Origin: HXMU1420-2 sp040830545
Lineage (GTDB): Bacteria; Pseudomonadota; Alphaproteobacteria; Rhodobacterales; Rhodobacteraceae
Assembly (NCBI GenBank): GCA_040830545.1
Contig: JBFOMB010000030.1
Span: forward strand, 1-64,000
Direction of reading: 5' to 3'
Length of the DNA stretch: 64,000 bases
Below the pieces are notes generated by a model, which ran no database searches, was not told where the DNA came from, and worked only from the letters and a program-made list of their open reading frames with translations. Position numbers and translations under genes: made by a program. Positions 7,407-16,480 of this stretch are shown piece by piece. The first letter of the stretch is position 1. Each line of letters opens with the position of its first letter.

Positions 7407-8870
7407 CTATAAGAAGGCCGTTTCGTCGAAAGATCGCAATTTCCGGCTGTGGAGCCGTTCCAGCGGCATTTCCCGGATGGCCTCCATCGCGTGGATGCCG
7501 ATGGCCAGATGGCGGCGGACCTGGGTGTTGTAGAAGTCCGAGGCCATGCCGGGTAGCTTCAATTCGCCATGCAACGGCTTGTCTGACACGCAAAGCAAGG
7601 TGCCGTAGGGGACGCGGAACCGGTATCCGTTGGCGGCGATGGTTGCGCTTTCCATGTCCAGCGCGATGGCGCGGGATTGGCTGAGCCGTTGCACCGGGCC
7701 GGATTGGTCGCGCAATTCCCAATTGCGGTTGTCGACCGAGGCAACCGTACCCGTGCGCATGACACGTTTCAGGTCATAACCGTCCAGTTCGGTTTCCCGC
7801 GCCACGGCCTGTTCCAGCGCAATCTGTATTTCAGCCAGCGCAGGGATAGGGACCCAGACGGGCAGGTCGTCATCCAGCACCTTGTCTTCGCGCAGATAGG
7901 CATGGGCCAACACGTAGTCGCCCATTTCCTGCGTATTGCGCAGCCCGGCGCAGTGCCCGACCATCAGCCAGGCATGGGGGCGTAACACCGCGATATGGTC
8001 CGTTGCAGTTTTTGCGTTGGACGGACCGACGCCGATATTGACCAGCGTAATGCCTGCACCGTCCGCCCGTTTCAGGTGATAGGTCGGCATTTGCGGGGCT
8101 TTGTCCGGGCGGGGTACAGGGGCCTTGGGGTCGGTAATCTCCACATTCCCCGGCGCGACAAAGCTGACATAGCCGCTGTTAGGGTCTGAAATCTTCTCGC
8201 GAGCGTAGGATTCAAACTCGTCCACGTAGAACTGGTAGTTCGTGAACAGCACGTGGTTCTGGAAATGGGACGGATGAGTTGCGGTGTAGTGGCTGAGCCG
8301 GGCGAGCGAATAGTCGATGCGCTGTGCGGTGAACAGCGCCAGCGGGCCGTCCCCGCCAGCGGTGTCCAGCACGCCGTTGACGATATCATCGTTGGTAGTG
8401 GACAGGTCCGGCACGTCGAACACATCCCGCAGGATGAAGCTGGTCGCACCGGCATGCGGAACCGAGATGTTGGCGTCGTTGGCCACGGCAAAATGCACCG
8501 GAATCGGTGTCTGTGAAGGTCCGATGCTGACCGGTTGGCCATGGTTTCGGATCAGCAGCTGGATCTGCTGGGTCAGGTAACCGCGAAACAGGTCGGGACG
8601 GGTGACCGTGGTACTGTGCGTGCCGGGTTCGGCCACGTGGCCAAAGCTGAGGCGGCTGTCGACCTGGGCATAGCTGGTCGTGGTCAGACGAATTTCGGGG
8701 TAGTAGGCACGGATGCGTGTGGGCGGTGTGCCATGCTCCATCGTGTGCACGAATTGGTCGCACAGGAAGCGGACGGAGGCTGTGTACAGTTCTTCCAGCC
8801 GGGCAACGGCGGCTGCGGGGTCCGTGAACTCCTGCGCCGGGGGCAGGTCGGGGGTCAGGTATTCGGTCAT
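7407..8870 (-). CDS. amn: AMP nucleosidase
   Basis: 487 residues, close to the about 484 of E. coli Amn. It hydrolyses AMP to adenine and ribose 5-phosphate. The N-terminal Amn-specific domain (about 1-180) is followed by a nucleoside-phosphorylase-like domain with VNIGVGPSNAKTATDHIAVL and the late motif ALDMESATIAANGYRF, where the acidic residues contact ribose and base. Its ATG overlaps the adenine deaminase stop as ATGA, so the two are translationally coupled, and the deaminase product acts on the adenine released here. Confidence 0.95.
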   Translation of the reverse strand: MTEYLTPDLPPAQEFTDPAAAVARLEELYTASVRFLCDQFVHTMEHGTPPTRIRAYYPEIRLTTTSYAQVDSRLSFGHVAEPGTHSTTVTRPDLFRGYLTQQIQLLIRNHGQPVSIGPSQTPIPVHFAVANDANISVPHAGATSFILRDVFDVPDLSTTNDDIVNGVLDTAGGDGPLALFTAQRIDYSLARLSHYTATHPSHFQNHVLFTNYQFYVDEFESYAREKISDPNSGYVSFVAPGNVEITDPKAPVPRPDKAPQMPTYHLKRADGAGITLVNIGVGPSNAKTATDHIAVLRPHAWLMVGHCAGLRNTQEMGDYVLAHAYLREDKVLDDDLPVWVPIPALAEIQIALEQAVARETELDGYDLKRVMRTGTVASVDNRNWELRDQSGPVQRLSQSRAIALDMESATIAANGYRFRVPYGTLLCVSDKPLHGELKLPGMASDFYNTQVRRHLAIGIHAMEAIREMPLERLHSRKLRSFDETAFL

Positions 8871-10669
8871 GATTCAGTGTCTAACAAACGAATTTTCTGG
8901 AACGTGCGCACGTCAATCAGGCCAAGGTCCGATATCCGCAGTTCGGGGATCACCACAAGGGCCAGCAACGAATGCTGCATGTTCGCGTTGTTGAGGGTAC
9001 AGCCGCAGGCCTGCATCGCGGCGATCAGTTTGTCGGCCTTGGCCGCGACCTCTTGCGCGGGGCGATCAGACATCAGCCCGGCGATGGGCAGTTCGACCAA
9101 GGCCAGTTCCTGATCGTCGCGCCAGATGGTCATGCCACCGCCAACCTCGGCCAGCCGGTTGGCCGCCAACGCCATCTGCGCGCGGTCGGTGCCAACAACG
9201 ATCATATGGTGGCTGTCATGTGCAACGGTGGAGGCCATGGCCATGCGGCCCGTGTATCCGAAGCCAGAGACAAAGGCGTTCGTCACGCCGCCGGTGGCCT
9301 GATGCCGTTCGACCAGCGCGATCTGCGCGACGTCACCATCAGGCTCTACAAGTCCGTTTTCAATGGGTATGTCGCATTTCATTGCCTTGGTCGGGGCCTG
9401 ATTTTCAACCACACCAATGACGTTGGCGGTGACGGAATTGGCCCCATCAGGCGCAGCGATTTCGAAATCCGTGGCGGTCAGGCTGTGGCCCAAGTGAACG
9501 GTCTGTCGCGCGGTGTCGGGCCAGTTGTAGTGTGGGCAGTCCACCAGACATTCGCCATCCTGCGCCACGATCTGACCGCGGGCAATAACTGTCTCTATAG
9601 GTAGGGTTTTGAGGTCGGAACTGAGGATAATGTCCGCGCGACGACCGGGCGTGACCGACCCGATTTCCCGTTCCAGCCCGAAATGCGTGGCCGTGTTGAT
9701 CGTGGCCATTTGCAGCGCGATCAAAGGATCACAGCCGCAGTCAATCGCATGGCGAACGACCCGGTTCATGTGGCCGTCATTCACCAGCGTGCCGGAATGG
9801 CAATCGTCGGTGCACAGGATGAAATTGCGCGAATCCAGCCCCTGTTCCGTGATCGCGGTGATCTGGGATTCCACATCGTACCAGGCTGATCCCAGCCGCA
9901 TCATGGACCGCATCCCCTGTCGTACGCGCATAATCGCGTCCGCCTCGCAGGTGCCTTCGTGATCGTCAGCAGGTCCACCAGCGACATAGGCCGCGAAATC
10001 AGGCCCTAAATTTGGGGATGCGTAATGTCCGCCAACAGTTTTCCCGGCGCGCTGCGTGGCCGCGATTTCGGCCAGCATCTTGGGATCAGCTGCGGCGACA
10101 CCGGGGAAGTTCATCATTTCCCCCAGCCCAATGATACCGGGCCAGGACATCGCCTCGACCACATCCTCGGGGGTGATTTCATACCCGGTTGTCTCCAGCC
10201 CAGGCGCGGAAGGGGCGCAGGAGGGCATCTGGGTGTAGATGTTGACCGGCTGCATCAGCGCCTCGTCATGCATCATGCGGACGCCGTCCAGACCCAGAAC
10301 ATTCGCGATTTCATGCGGGTCAGTGAACATGGTCGTCGTGCCATGAGGGATCACCGCGCGGGCAAATTCCGCCGGGGTCAGCATGCCGGATTCGATATGC
10401 ATGTGCCCGTCGCAAAGGCCAGGCAGGATAAATCGCCCGTCTGCCTCGATGATCTGCGTGTCGGGGCCGGTGCAATAGCTTGCGTCGGGTCCGACATAGG
10501 CGACGCGGCCACGGCGGATGGCAACGTCGTGTTCCGGCAGAACCTCGCGGCTGTGAACGTTGACCCATTGGCCCTTACGGATGACGGTGTCGGCGTGTGC
10601 GCGGCCTGCGGCAACGGCGATCAGATCGGCGGCCACGTCGGCCCATGCGGGGAATGCTGTGTGTTCCAT
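8867..10669 (-). CDS. ade: Adenine deaminase
   Basis: 600 residues. It converts adenine to hypoxanthine and ammonia as a binuclear metal amidohydrolase. Visible marks are the first metal site GLCDGHMHIESGM, the following HGTTTMFTDPHEIANVLG, the LCTDDCHSG motif and the C-terminal adenine-deaminase domain ending near residue 590 with ISDLGLIDVRTF. It is the first gene of a two-gene unit with amn, so together they carry AMP to hypoxanthine with ribose 5-phosphate recovery. It is divergent from the VOC gene at 10809, with a 139-bp promoter region between. Confidence 0.95.
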   Translation of the reverse strand: MEHTAFPAWADVAADLIAVAAGRAHADTVIRKGQWVNVHSREVLPEHDVAIRRGRVAYVGPDASYCTGPDTQIIEADGRFILPGLCDGHMHIESGMLTPAEFARAVIPHGTTTMFTDPHEIANVLGLDGVRMMHDEALMQPVNIYTQMPSCAPSAPGLETTGYEITPEDVVEAMSWPGIIGLGEMMNFPGVAAADPKMLAEIAATQRAGKTVGGHYASPNLGPDFAAYVAGGPADDHEGTCEADAIMRVRQGMRSMMRLGSAWYDVESQITAITEQGLDSRNFILCTDDCHSGTLVNDGHMNRVVRHAIDCGCDPLIALQMATINTATHFGLEREIGSVTPGRRADIILSSDLKTLPIETVIARGQIVAQDGECLVDCPHYNWPDTARQTVHLGHSLTATDFEIAAPDGANSVTANVIGVVENQAPTKAMKCDIPIENGLVEPDGDVAQIALVERHQATGGVTNAFVSGFGYTGRMAMASTVAHDSHHMIVVGTDRAQMALAANRLAEVGGGMTIWRDDQELALVELPIAGLMSDRPAQEVAAKADKLIAAMQACGCTLNNANMQHSLLALVVIPELRISDLGLIDVRTFQKIRLLDTES

Positions 10670-10808
10670 GAACCAATTGTCATGAGATTGCAGGGAGGTG
10701 CAAGAGGGGGCAGGCAGAGTTCATAAAACTGCCATATGGTTGCCGATGCACGGGGAGGGTTGACAGTTTTGTCCGCGCGCCGTCGGGTGGCAGGGGAGGT
10801 TGCGGATT

Positions 10809-11234
10809 ATGGATTACAATACGGTTGAGGCGGACCCGTTTGGGCGTGCGTTGCGGGGGTTGGGGCTGAACCTGTTGGTGCGGGATGTTCCAGCTGAATG
10901 CGCCTTTTTAGAGACTGTTTTTGGCATGACATCCCATCAGGTGACGCAGGATTTTGCCATCGTGACCTATGGCGATCAGGTGTTTCAGGTGCATGCGGAC
11001 GGGACCTATCATTCAAACCCGTTGCTGGGCATGTTGCCCGAGAATCCGCCACGGGGTGCAGGGATAGAAATCAGGCTCTACGAGAGCGATCCCGACGTGT
11101 GTGTGCAGCGAGCGGACGCGGTAGGGGCGACCATTCTGCAAGTGGCGACGGACAAACCACATGGGCTGCGCGAGGCGTATATCCTGTGTGAGAACGGGTA
11201 TGCGTGGGTGCCGAGCCGGTCGAAGGATGAATGA
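10809..11234 (+). CDS. VOC-family protein
   Basis: 141 residues from ATG 10809, with GGGGAGG 9 nt upstream; the open frame also permits a TTG at 10800. It is a single glyoxalase-like module: LGLNLLVRDVPAECAFLETVFGM, then QVFQVHADGTYH, then EIRLYESDPDVCVQRADAVGA. It is similar in size and layout to the VOC gene at 6558 but not close in sequence. It could bind a metal through H and E side chains, but no substrate is apparent. It is divergent from ade. Confidence 0.75.
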   Translation: MDYNTVEADPFGRALRGLGLNLLVRDVPAECAFLETVFGMTSHQVTQDFAIVTYGDQVFQVHADGTYHSNPLLGMLPENPPRGAGIEIRLYESDPDVCVQRADAVGATILQVATDKPHGLREAYILCENGYAWVPSRSKDE

Positions 11235-11305
11235 GGCAGGGGTGCGTCTCAAGGCGCTGATCAAAATACATTAAGCGCGGAATCAAGCCCGAAGGGCGCC
11301 GCGCA

Positions 11306-11332
11306 TCGCCGGGCCGTCCCCCGGTCCGGCGA
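11306..11332. repeat. Long GC-rich stem-loop in intergenic gap
   Basis: TCGCCGG and CCGGCGA arms extend inward (GCCG/CGGT with one G-T pair) to an 11-bp stem around a 5-base TCCCC loop. It lies in the 224-bp gap between the convergent 3' ends of the VOC gene and the LysR gene. There is no T-run, so it is not a classical terminator. It looks like a palindromic intergenic repeat unit or a transcription barrier. I see nothing else in this gap. Confidence 0.5.
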
Positions 11333-11458
11333 TATGGCTGGCAGAGATGTGCAACGGGCAACTTGTACGGACTTGGCGGACATAAAGTGTGCAACTGCGA
11401 TGTCGGTTCGCCGCACTACGGCCCAGCGACACACGGCTTTTTGACGTGTCTATAGTAA

Positions 11459-12328
11459 TCAATTTGCGTCGCGCGTCATACGTCGCAGCCAATCGGCAAA
11501 GATCTGCGCGCCAGGCATCTGTTCTGCCTGGGGTGACATGATCAGGTAATACGCCTCCTGCATCTGAGCGCGGTGGTCGAACGGAACGCGCAATTGCCCC
11601 TGTCGGATCAGCCGCCCGGCAATCGCATCATGGGCAATTGCGAGCCCGCCACCGGCTGCCGCGACCGCTAGCGTGACGGAGTAGGTTGTGGCATAGGTCA
11701 CATGCGGTTTCTGCCAGGTTAGACCCTGATCTTCGATCCAGCTGGGCCAGTTGCACAGCAAGTTGGAGCAGTCAAACAACGGATGAGATTGCACATCCTC
11801 CAACGATACCTCGTAGTTTGGCGCGCAGACGGGGTAGTATTCGTTGGTGATCAAATGTTCCGCCCGCACCGTATCGGCTGGACGCAGGGAAAACCGGACT
11901 TCTACGTCAGCACCGGTGGCCAGTTCGCGGGGCTCCCAGATTTCGGTCATCAGGTTGATGAGCACGTCGGGGTGGGCCTGGCGAAACAGTTTCAGGCGCG
12001 GGGCCAGCCAGTGGATGGCAAATGTGATGTTGCAGCGAACCTGTACGACATTGCTGTCGTCCCCGGTGATTGCCCGCGTGCCCCGTTCCAGAGTGCGGAA
12101 CGCGTCCCGCACCACCGGGAGGTAGGTCGTCCCGCTTTCCGTCAGTTCCAGCGCGCGGGGGCGGCGGTGAAACAGGGGGCGACCCAGATATCCCTCCAGC
12201 GACTTGATTTGCTGGCTGACCGCACTTTGCGTCATGTTCAGTTCGCGCGCTGCGCCGGTAAAGGACAGGTGCCGCGCGGCGGCCTCGAAGGCGCGAAGCC
12301 ATCCAAGCGGCGGGAGAGACTGTTTCAA
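11459..12328 (-). CDS. LysR-family regulator, GcvA-like
   Basis: 289 residues. The N-terminal helix-turn-helix follows the GcvA pattern (LGWLRAFEAAARHLSFTGAA, then ELNMTQSAVSQQIKSLE). The effector domain contains VRFSLRPADTVRAEHL and a C-terminal AAGGGLAIAHDA loop. It is divergent from the class II aldolase-like gene at 12432, with a 103-bp gap that contains a CTAAT element (12356-12360) resembling known GcvA half-sites. It is the obvious candidate regulator of the plus-strand cluster 12432-21086. Confidence 0.9.
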   Translation of the reverse strand: MKQSLPPLGWLRAFEAAARHLSFTGAARELNMTQSAVSQQIKSLEGYLGRPLFHRRPRALELTESGTTYLPVVRDAFRTLERGTRAITGDDSNVVQVRCNITFAIHWLAPRLKLFRQAHPDVLINLMTEIWEPRELATGADVEVRFSLRPADTVRAEHLITNEYYPVCAPNYEVSLEDVQSHPLFDCSNLLCNWPSWIEDQGLTWQKPHVTYATTYSVTLAVAAAGGGLAIAHDAIAGRLIRQGQLRVPFDHRAQMQEAYYLIMSPQAEQMPGAQIFADWLRRMTRDAN

Positions 12329-12431
12329 GGCAATAAATCCGCTATAAGATTGTCTAATGCTATGCCTGCGTTTTTTTCGTTGGTCAACATGCGCGGCGGT
12401 GGGCAGATTTTAGAGGGTAAAGGAGAGAATC

Positions 12432-13187
12432 ATGAGCGTTGCGGAACTGCGTCCAAATATGGACCATTGGCAGGAACGGGTGGATCTGGCGGCGGCGTTT
12501 CGCTGGACCGAGCGGCTGAACCTACACGAGGCCGTTTCCAACCATTTCTCGATCGCGGTGAACGAGGATGGCACGCAATTCCTGATGAATCCGAACCAAA
12601 TGCATTTTTCCCGCATTCGGGCGAGCGATCTGTTGCTGTTGGACGCAAACAACCCGGATTCACTGGAAGGGCCAGATGCACCGGATGAAACCGCGTGGGG
12701 GCTGCATGGCGCGTTGCATCGTCGGTGCCCGCATGCGCGCTGCGCCATGCATGTGCATTCGATCCACGCAACGGTTTTGGCAAGCCTTGCGGACAGCCGA
12801 TTGCCGCCCATCGACCAGAACACGGCGATTTTCTTCAACCGTTATGTGATTGACGACGGGTATGGCGGGCTGGCCTTTGAAGAAGAAGGCGAGCGGTGCG
12901 CGCAGTTGTTCAGTGACCCGAAGAAAAAGGTCATGATCATGGGCAACCATGGCATCATGGTGATCGGTGATACCGTGGCCGAGACGTTCAACCGGATGTA
13001 TTTCTTCGAACGTGCGGCGGAGACCTATATTCGTGCGCTGCAGACCGGGCAGAAACTGCGGGTTCTGTCGGATGAGATCGCGGAAAAGACCGCGCAGGAA
13101 ATCGAAACCTACGACAGTCAGGACGTACGCCATCTGGCCGAGCTGAAGGCCATTCTGGATGGTGAAGGGTCGGATTACGCCAACTGA
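12432..13187 (+). CDS. Class II aldolase/adducin-family protein
   Basis: 251 residues from ATG 12432 with AAAGGAGAG upstream. The class II aldolase/adducin head domain is shown by a zinc-site HVHSIH (about residues 101-106) and a later NHGIMVIGDTVAE, where the third histidine lies. Characterised relatives cleave or epimerise phosphosugars such as fuculose or ribulose 5-phosphate; others of this subgroup have unknown hydroxyacyl or decarboxylase roles. There is no sugar gene nearby. It is the first gene of the LysR-flanked cluster, 33 bp before the hydroxylase pair. Confidence 0.85.
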   Translation: MSVAELRPNMDHWQERVDLAAAFRWTERLNLHEAVSNHFSIAVNEDGTQFLMNPNQMHFSRIRASDLLLLDANNPDSLEGPDAPDETAWGLHGALHRRCPHARCAMHVHSIHATVLASLADSRLPPIDQNTAIFFNRYVIDDGYGGLAFEEEGERCAQLFSDPKKKVMIMGNHGIMVIGDTVAETFNRMYFFERAAETYIRALQTGQKLRVLSDEIAEKTAQEIETYDSQDVRHLAELKAILDGEGSDYAN

Positions 13188-13220
13188 CTGGCGTGATTTG
13201 CGCGTTGGGGGAGGATCATC

Positions 13221-14228
13221 ATGCCAAAGGATCAGACGGCTGAGGCGCGTGTCACCGATCCCGAGGCGGAGCGTTGGAATTACCATCCGCAGGGGCCTGT
13301 TGCACTGAACCCTCTGTTCAATTGGCCACCGAACCCGCGCGCCGTCTGGAATTGGTATCGCGGGGCGTGGTTGCAGATCACGTCGCTGGTGGTGTGCTTT
13401 GTTTTGGCGCTGGTCGTGTGGCAGTGGCTGCTGCCGCCGCTGGACCGCATGCAGAGCTTTGCTCCCGGTTGGATGCTGCAGATCTGGCTGCTGAACATGG
13501 GTCTGCAAACGCTGGTTGCCGGGACACTGCATTGGTGGCTGTACCTGCGCAAGGGCCAGGGCATGCACAAGAAGTTCGACAAACGCGACCTGACCCGCAA
13601 CAACGGGACCTTCACGTTCAACAATCAGGTTCTGGACAACATCTGGTGGACGCTGGGCAGCGCGATGACCGTGGCGACCGTGTATCAGTGGGGCCTGTTT
13701 TGGGCGATGGCCAATGGGTATGCGCCGGTGATCACGTTTGGCGAGGCGCCGGTTTGGGGTGTCGTCTGGATGGCGCTGATCCCGATGTGGTCGGGGATGC
13801 ACTTCTACTGGGTGCACCGGTTGCAGCATTCCCCGAAGCTCTACAAACACGTGCATGCGGTCCATCATCGCAACGTCAATATCGGACCCTGGTCGGGGAT
13901 TTCGAACCATTGGTACGAAAACCTGCTGTATTTCACGACCTACTTCATCCACCTGGTCGTGCCGTCAAACCCGCTGCACCTGATGTTCCACGTCACGTTT
14001 CAGCAGTTGAGCCCCGTGTTTTCGCATTCCGGGTTCGAACGTGTGGCCGTCAACGGGCAGGACGCGGTGAAGGCCGGTGATTTCTTCCACCAACTGCATC
14101 ACCGATACTTCGAGTGTAATTATGGCACCTCGGAAATCCCGTTCGACAAATGGTTCGGCACCTACCATGACGGGTCGGCTGACGCGACGACCCGAACGCG
14201 TGCGCACAAGAAGCAGATGTATACCTGA
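13221..14228 (+). CDS. Membrane fatty-acid hydroxylase/sterol desaturase-family protein, copy 1
   Basis: 335 residues from ATG 13221, preceded by GGGAGGATC. It is a di-iron integral membrane oxygenase fold: hydrophobic helices at about 55-75, 90-110, 150-170 and 180-195, then the histidine set HRLQH (about 199-203), HAVHH (about 212-216) and HQLHH (about 290-294), which bind the two irons. It should hydroxylate or desaturate a lipid-like or hydrophobic substrate using oxygen. Its TGA overlaps the ATG of the second copy by one base (TGATG), so the two proteins are probably made in equal amounts and may form a complex. No electron-transfer partner is encoded in the cluster. Confidence 0.87.
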   Translation: MPKDQTAEARVTDPEAERWNYHPQGPVALNPLFNWPPNPRAVWNWYRGAWLQITSLVVCFVLALVVWQWLLPPLDRMQSFAPGWMLQIWLLNMGLQTLVAGTLHWWLYLRKGQGMHKKFDKRDLTRNNGTFTFNNQVLDNIWWTLGSAMTVATVYQWGLFWAMANGYAPVITFGEAPVWGVVWMALIPMWSGMHFYWVHRLQHSPKLYKHVHAVHHRNVNIGPWSGISNHWYENLLYFTTYFIHLVVPSNPLHLMFHVTFQQLSPVFSHSGFERVAVNGQDAVKAGDFFHQLHHRYFECNYGTSEIPFDKWFGTYHDGSADATTRTRAHKKQMYT

Positions 14229-15196
14229 TGGCCGAGTGGAACCATATCCCGGATCAGCTGCCGCTGAAGACCATGCCGCTCTGGCAATGGCCACCCAGGC
14301 CGATGGAAGTTTTGCGGTGGTATTGGGACAGCTGGTTTCCGATCACCATCAATCTGGGCATTGTCGGGCTGGCCTTCCTGTCGCTGTGGCTGGCCGCCCC
14401 GACGCTGGAGCAGGCGGCAACCCCGGGTCTGTGGATACTGGGCATCTGGTTGCGGAATTTTGTCCTGATCGTGGTGCTGGCACAGGGTCTGCATTGGCTG
14501 TTTCACGGTCAAAAGCTGCAAGGAACCGATCGCAAATATGACCCCCGCCCGTTTCCGCGGAAGGGTGGCGTGTTCAACTTTGGCAGCCAGTATTGGGACA
14601 ACGTGTTCTGGGCTGTCGCGTCGGGCGTGACGATCTGGTCGGGTTACGAGGCGTTGATCTGGTGGAGCATGGCCAATGGTTATGCCCCGACGTGGAGTTG
14701 GTCGGACGGTTGGTTCTGGTATCTGGCGATCTTCTTTCTCATCCCGATCTGGGAGAGCTTCTATTTCTACTGGATTCACCGGTTGCTGCATACAAACGTG
14801 ATGTACCGGTTCCATGCACTGCACCACCGGAACACGGATGTGGGGCCCTGGTCCGGGCTGAGCATGCATCCCATTGAACACATGTTCTACTTTGGCACCG
14901 CGATGATCCATTTTGTCGTGCCGACCGCGCCTGTGCATCTGGTCTGTCACCTGATGTTTTACGGGCTTTATGCCATCGTCACGCATACCGGGTTCGAAGG
15001 TGTCTGGGCCGGGGGCCGCAAACGGCTGCATCTGGGGAATTTTCATCATCAGATGCACCACCGGTATTTCGAGGTGAACTATGGCACGCTGGAGGTGCCG
15101 TGGGACAAACTGTTCGGGACGTTCCATGACGGCACGCCCGAAGCGAAAGAGCGCATGAAGCAGCGCCTGCGGGAGCGGCGCAGAACACCAGCGTAG
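14228..15196 (+). CDS. Membrane fatty-acid hydroxylase/sterol desaturase-family protein, copy 2
   Basis: 322 residues. It has the same architecture as the previous gene, with the histidine set HRLLH (about 184-188), HALHH (about 197-201) and HQMHH (about 274-278), and shared blocks such as NTDVGPWSGLS and RYFEVNYGT. The two copies clearly arose by duplication but have diverged well beyond recent paralogy. Both keep all iron ligands, which argues that neither is a decayed copy. It is translationally coupled to copy 1. The 89 bp after it contain only the ribosome binding site of the next gene. Confidence 0.87.
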   Translation: MAEWNHIPDQLPLKTMPLWQWPPRPMEVLRWYWDSWFPITINLGIVGLAFLSLWLAAPTLEQAATPGLWILGIWLRNFVLIVVLAQGLHWLFHGQKLQGTDRKYDPRPFPRKGGVFNFGSQYWDNVFWAVASGVTIWSGYEALIWWSMANGYAPTWSWSDGWFWYLAIFFLIPIWESFYFYWIHRLLHTNVMYRFHALHHRNTDVGPWSGLSMHPIEHMFYFGTAMIHFVVPTAPVHLVCHLMFYGLYAIVTHTGFEGVWAGGRKRLHLGNFHHQMHHRYFEVNYGTLEVPWDKLFGTFHDGTPEAKERMKQRLRERRRTPA

Positions 15197-15291
15197 ACAT
15201 CAGGGAAATTGGGAAACGAATGACGTGACAGCATCCTGTCGCGTCTCAATCGAGGGCAAACCCGGCGATTTGCCGGTAACGGAGAATGCAA

Positions 15292-16452
15292 ATGCAATTC
15301 GGTTTGAACGAAGAACAGGAAATGATCGTCTCGACCGTGCGGTCGTTTGTCGAGAATGAGATCTATCCGCATGAGGAACTGGTTGAACGCACCGGTGAAG
15401 TGCCCGAAGAGATCGCGCAAGAAATCAAGCGCAAGACCATCGAGTTGGGCTTTTACGCCTGTAACTTCCCGGAATCCGTGGGTGGTGCCGGGCTGAACCA
15501 CATGGATTTTGCTCTGGTCGAGCGGGAGCTGGGTCGCGGGTCGATGGCGCTCAATCACTTCTTCGGACGTCCGCAGAATATCCTGATGGCCTGTGAGGGT
15601 GAGCAGGTGGATCGCTACCTGTTGCCTGCGGTGCGCGGTGAAAAGATGGATGCATTGGCGATGACGGAACCCGGGGCCGGGTCGGACGTTCGGGGCATGA
15701 AGTGTTCCGCCGTGCGCGATGGCGGCGATTGGGTGATCAACGGGACCAAGCACTTCATATCGGGCGCAGAGCACGCGGATTTCGTGATTGTGTTTGTGGC
15801 CACGGGCGAGGATCAGACTCCAAAAGGGCCAAAGAAGCGGATTTCCTGCTTCCTCGTGGATCGGGGGCATCCGGGGTTCACCATTCGGCACGGGTACAAA
15901 TCGGTCAGCCACCGGGGCTATCTGAATATGGTGCTGGAATTTGACGATTGCCGCCTGCCGGATTCCGCCGTGCTGGGTGAGGTCGACGGCGGGTTCGAGG
16001 TGATGAACACATGGCTCTACGCAACGCGGATCACGGTTGCGGCCATGTCCACGGGACGCGCGCGGCGGGTGTTCGACTATGCCCTGACCTATTCCGCAGA
16101 GCGAGAGCAGTTTGGTCAGCCAATTGGCAAGTTCCAAGGTGTGTCGTTCCAGTTGGCGGACATGATCACCGAAATCGATGCGGCGGACCTGCTGACACTG
16201 GCGGCGGCAGATCGGCTGGACAAGGGGCTGCCTGCCAACCGGGAAATTGCCTCGGCCAAGCTTTATGCGTCCGAAATGCTGGCGCGCGTGACCGACGCGG
16301 CGATCCAGATTCACGGTGGCATGGGTCTGATGGACGATTATCCACTGGAACGGTTTTGGCGCGATGCGCGGGTCGAACGGATCTGGGACGGAACGTCTGA
16401 AATCCAGCGTCACATCATCAGCCGCGATTTGCTGCGGCCTTTAGGCGCTTGA
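15292..16452 (+). CDS. Acyl-CoA dehydrogenase (CaiA-like)
   Basis: 386 residues from ATG 15292, chosen because GGAG is 7 nt upstream; the ATG at 15286 is only one base from it. This FAD enzyme forms a 2,3-double bond in an acyl-CoA. The FAD-binding MTEPGAGSDVRGM and ING.KHFISG, the arginine finger of the C-terminal domain (REQFGQPIGKFQG) and IHGGMGLMDDYPLERFWRD are all present. The loop that carries the catalytic base in medium-chain enzymes (YEGT) reads IWDGTSEIQR, an aspartate for glutamate. Adjacent acyl-CoA synthetase and CaiD-like genes suggest a short CoA pathway on a small polar or quaternary-amine acid. Confidence 0.9.
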   Translation: MQFGLNEEQEMIVSTVRSFVENEIYPHEELVERTGEVPEEIAQEIKRKTIELGFYACNFPESVGGAGLNHMDFALVERELGRGSMALNHFFGRPQNILMACEGEQVDRYLLPAVRGEKMDALAMTEPGAGSDVRGMKCSAVRDGGDWVINGTKHFISGAEHADFVIVFVATGEDQTPKGPKKRISCFLVDRGHPGFTIRHGYKSVSHRGYLNMVLEFDDCRLPDSAVLGEVDGGFEVMNTWLYATRITVAAMSTGRARRVFDYALTYSAEREQFGQPIGKFQGVSFQLADMITEIDAADLLTLAAADRLDKGLPANREIASAKLYASEMLARVTDAAIQIHGGMGLMDDYPLERFWRDARVERIWDGTSEIQRHIISRDLLRPLGA

Positions 16453-16480
16453 CCCGGGTTCGTAGGCAACGGAGCGTAAC

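Noticed and set aside
12660..13952. Long minus-strand open frame of 430 codons opposite the aldolase and hydroxylase genes
   Set aside because: Its product is His/Pro/Arg-rich with no domain, as expected from the antisense of GC-rich histidine-rich coding sequence.
15079..16413. Minus-strand open frame of 444 codons
   Set aside because: It is the shadow of the acyl-CoA dehydrogenase; its translation is low-complexity and lacks any family motif.
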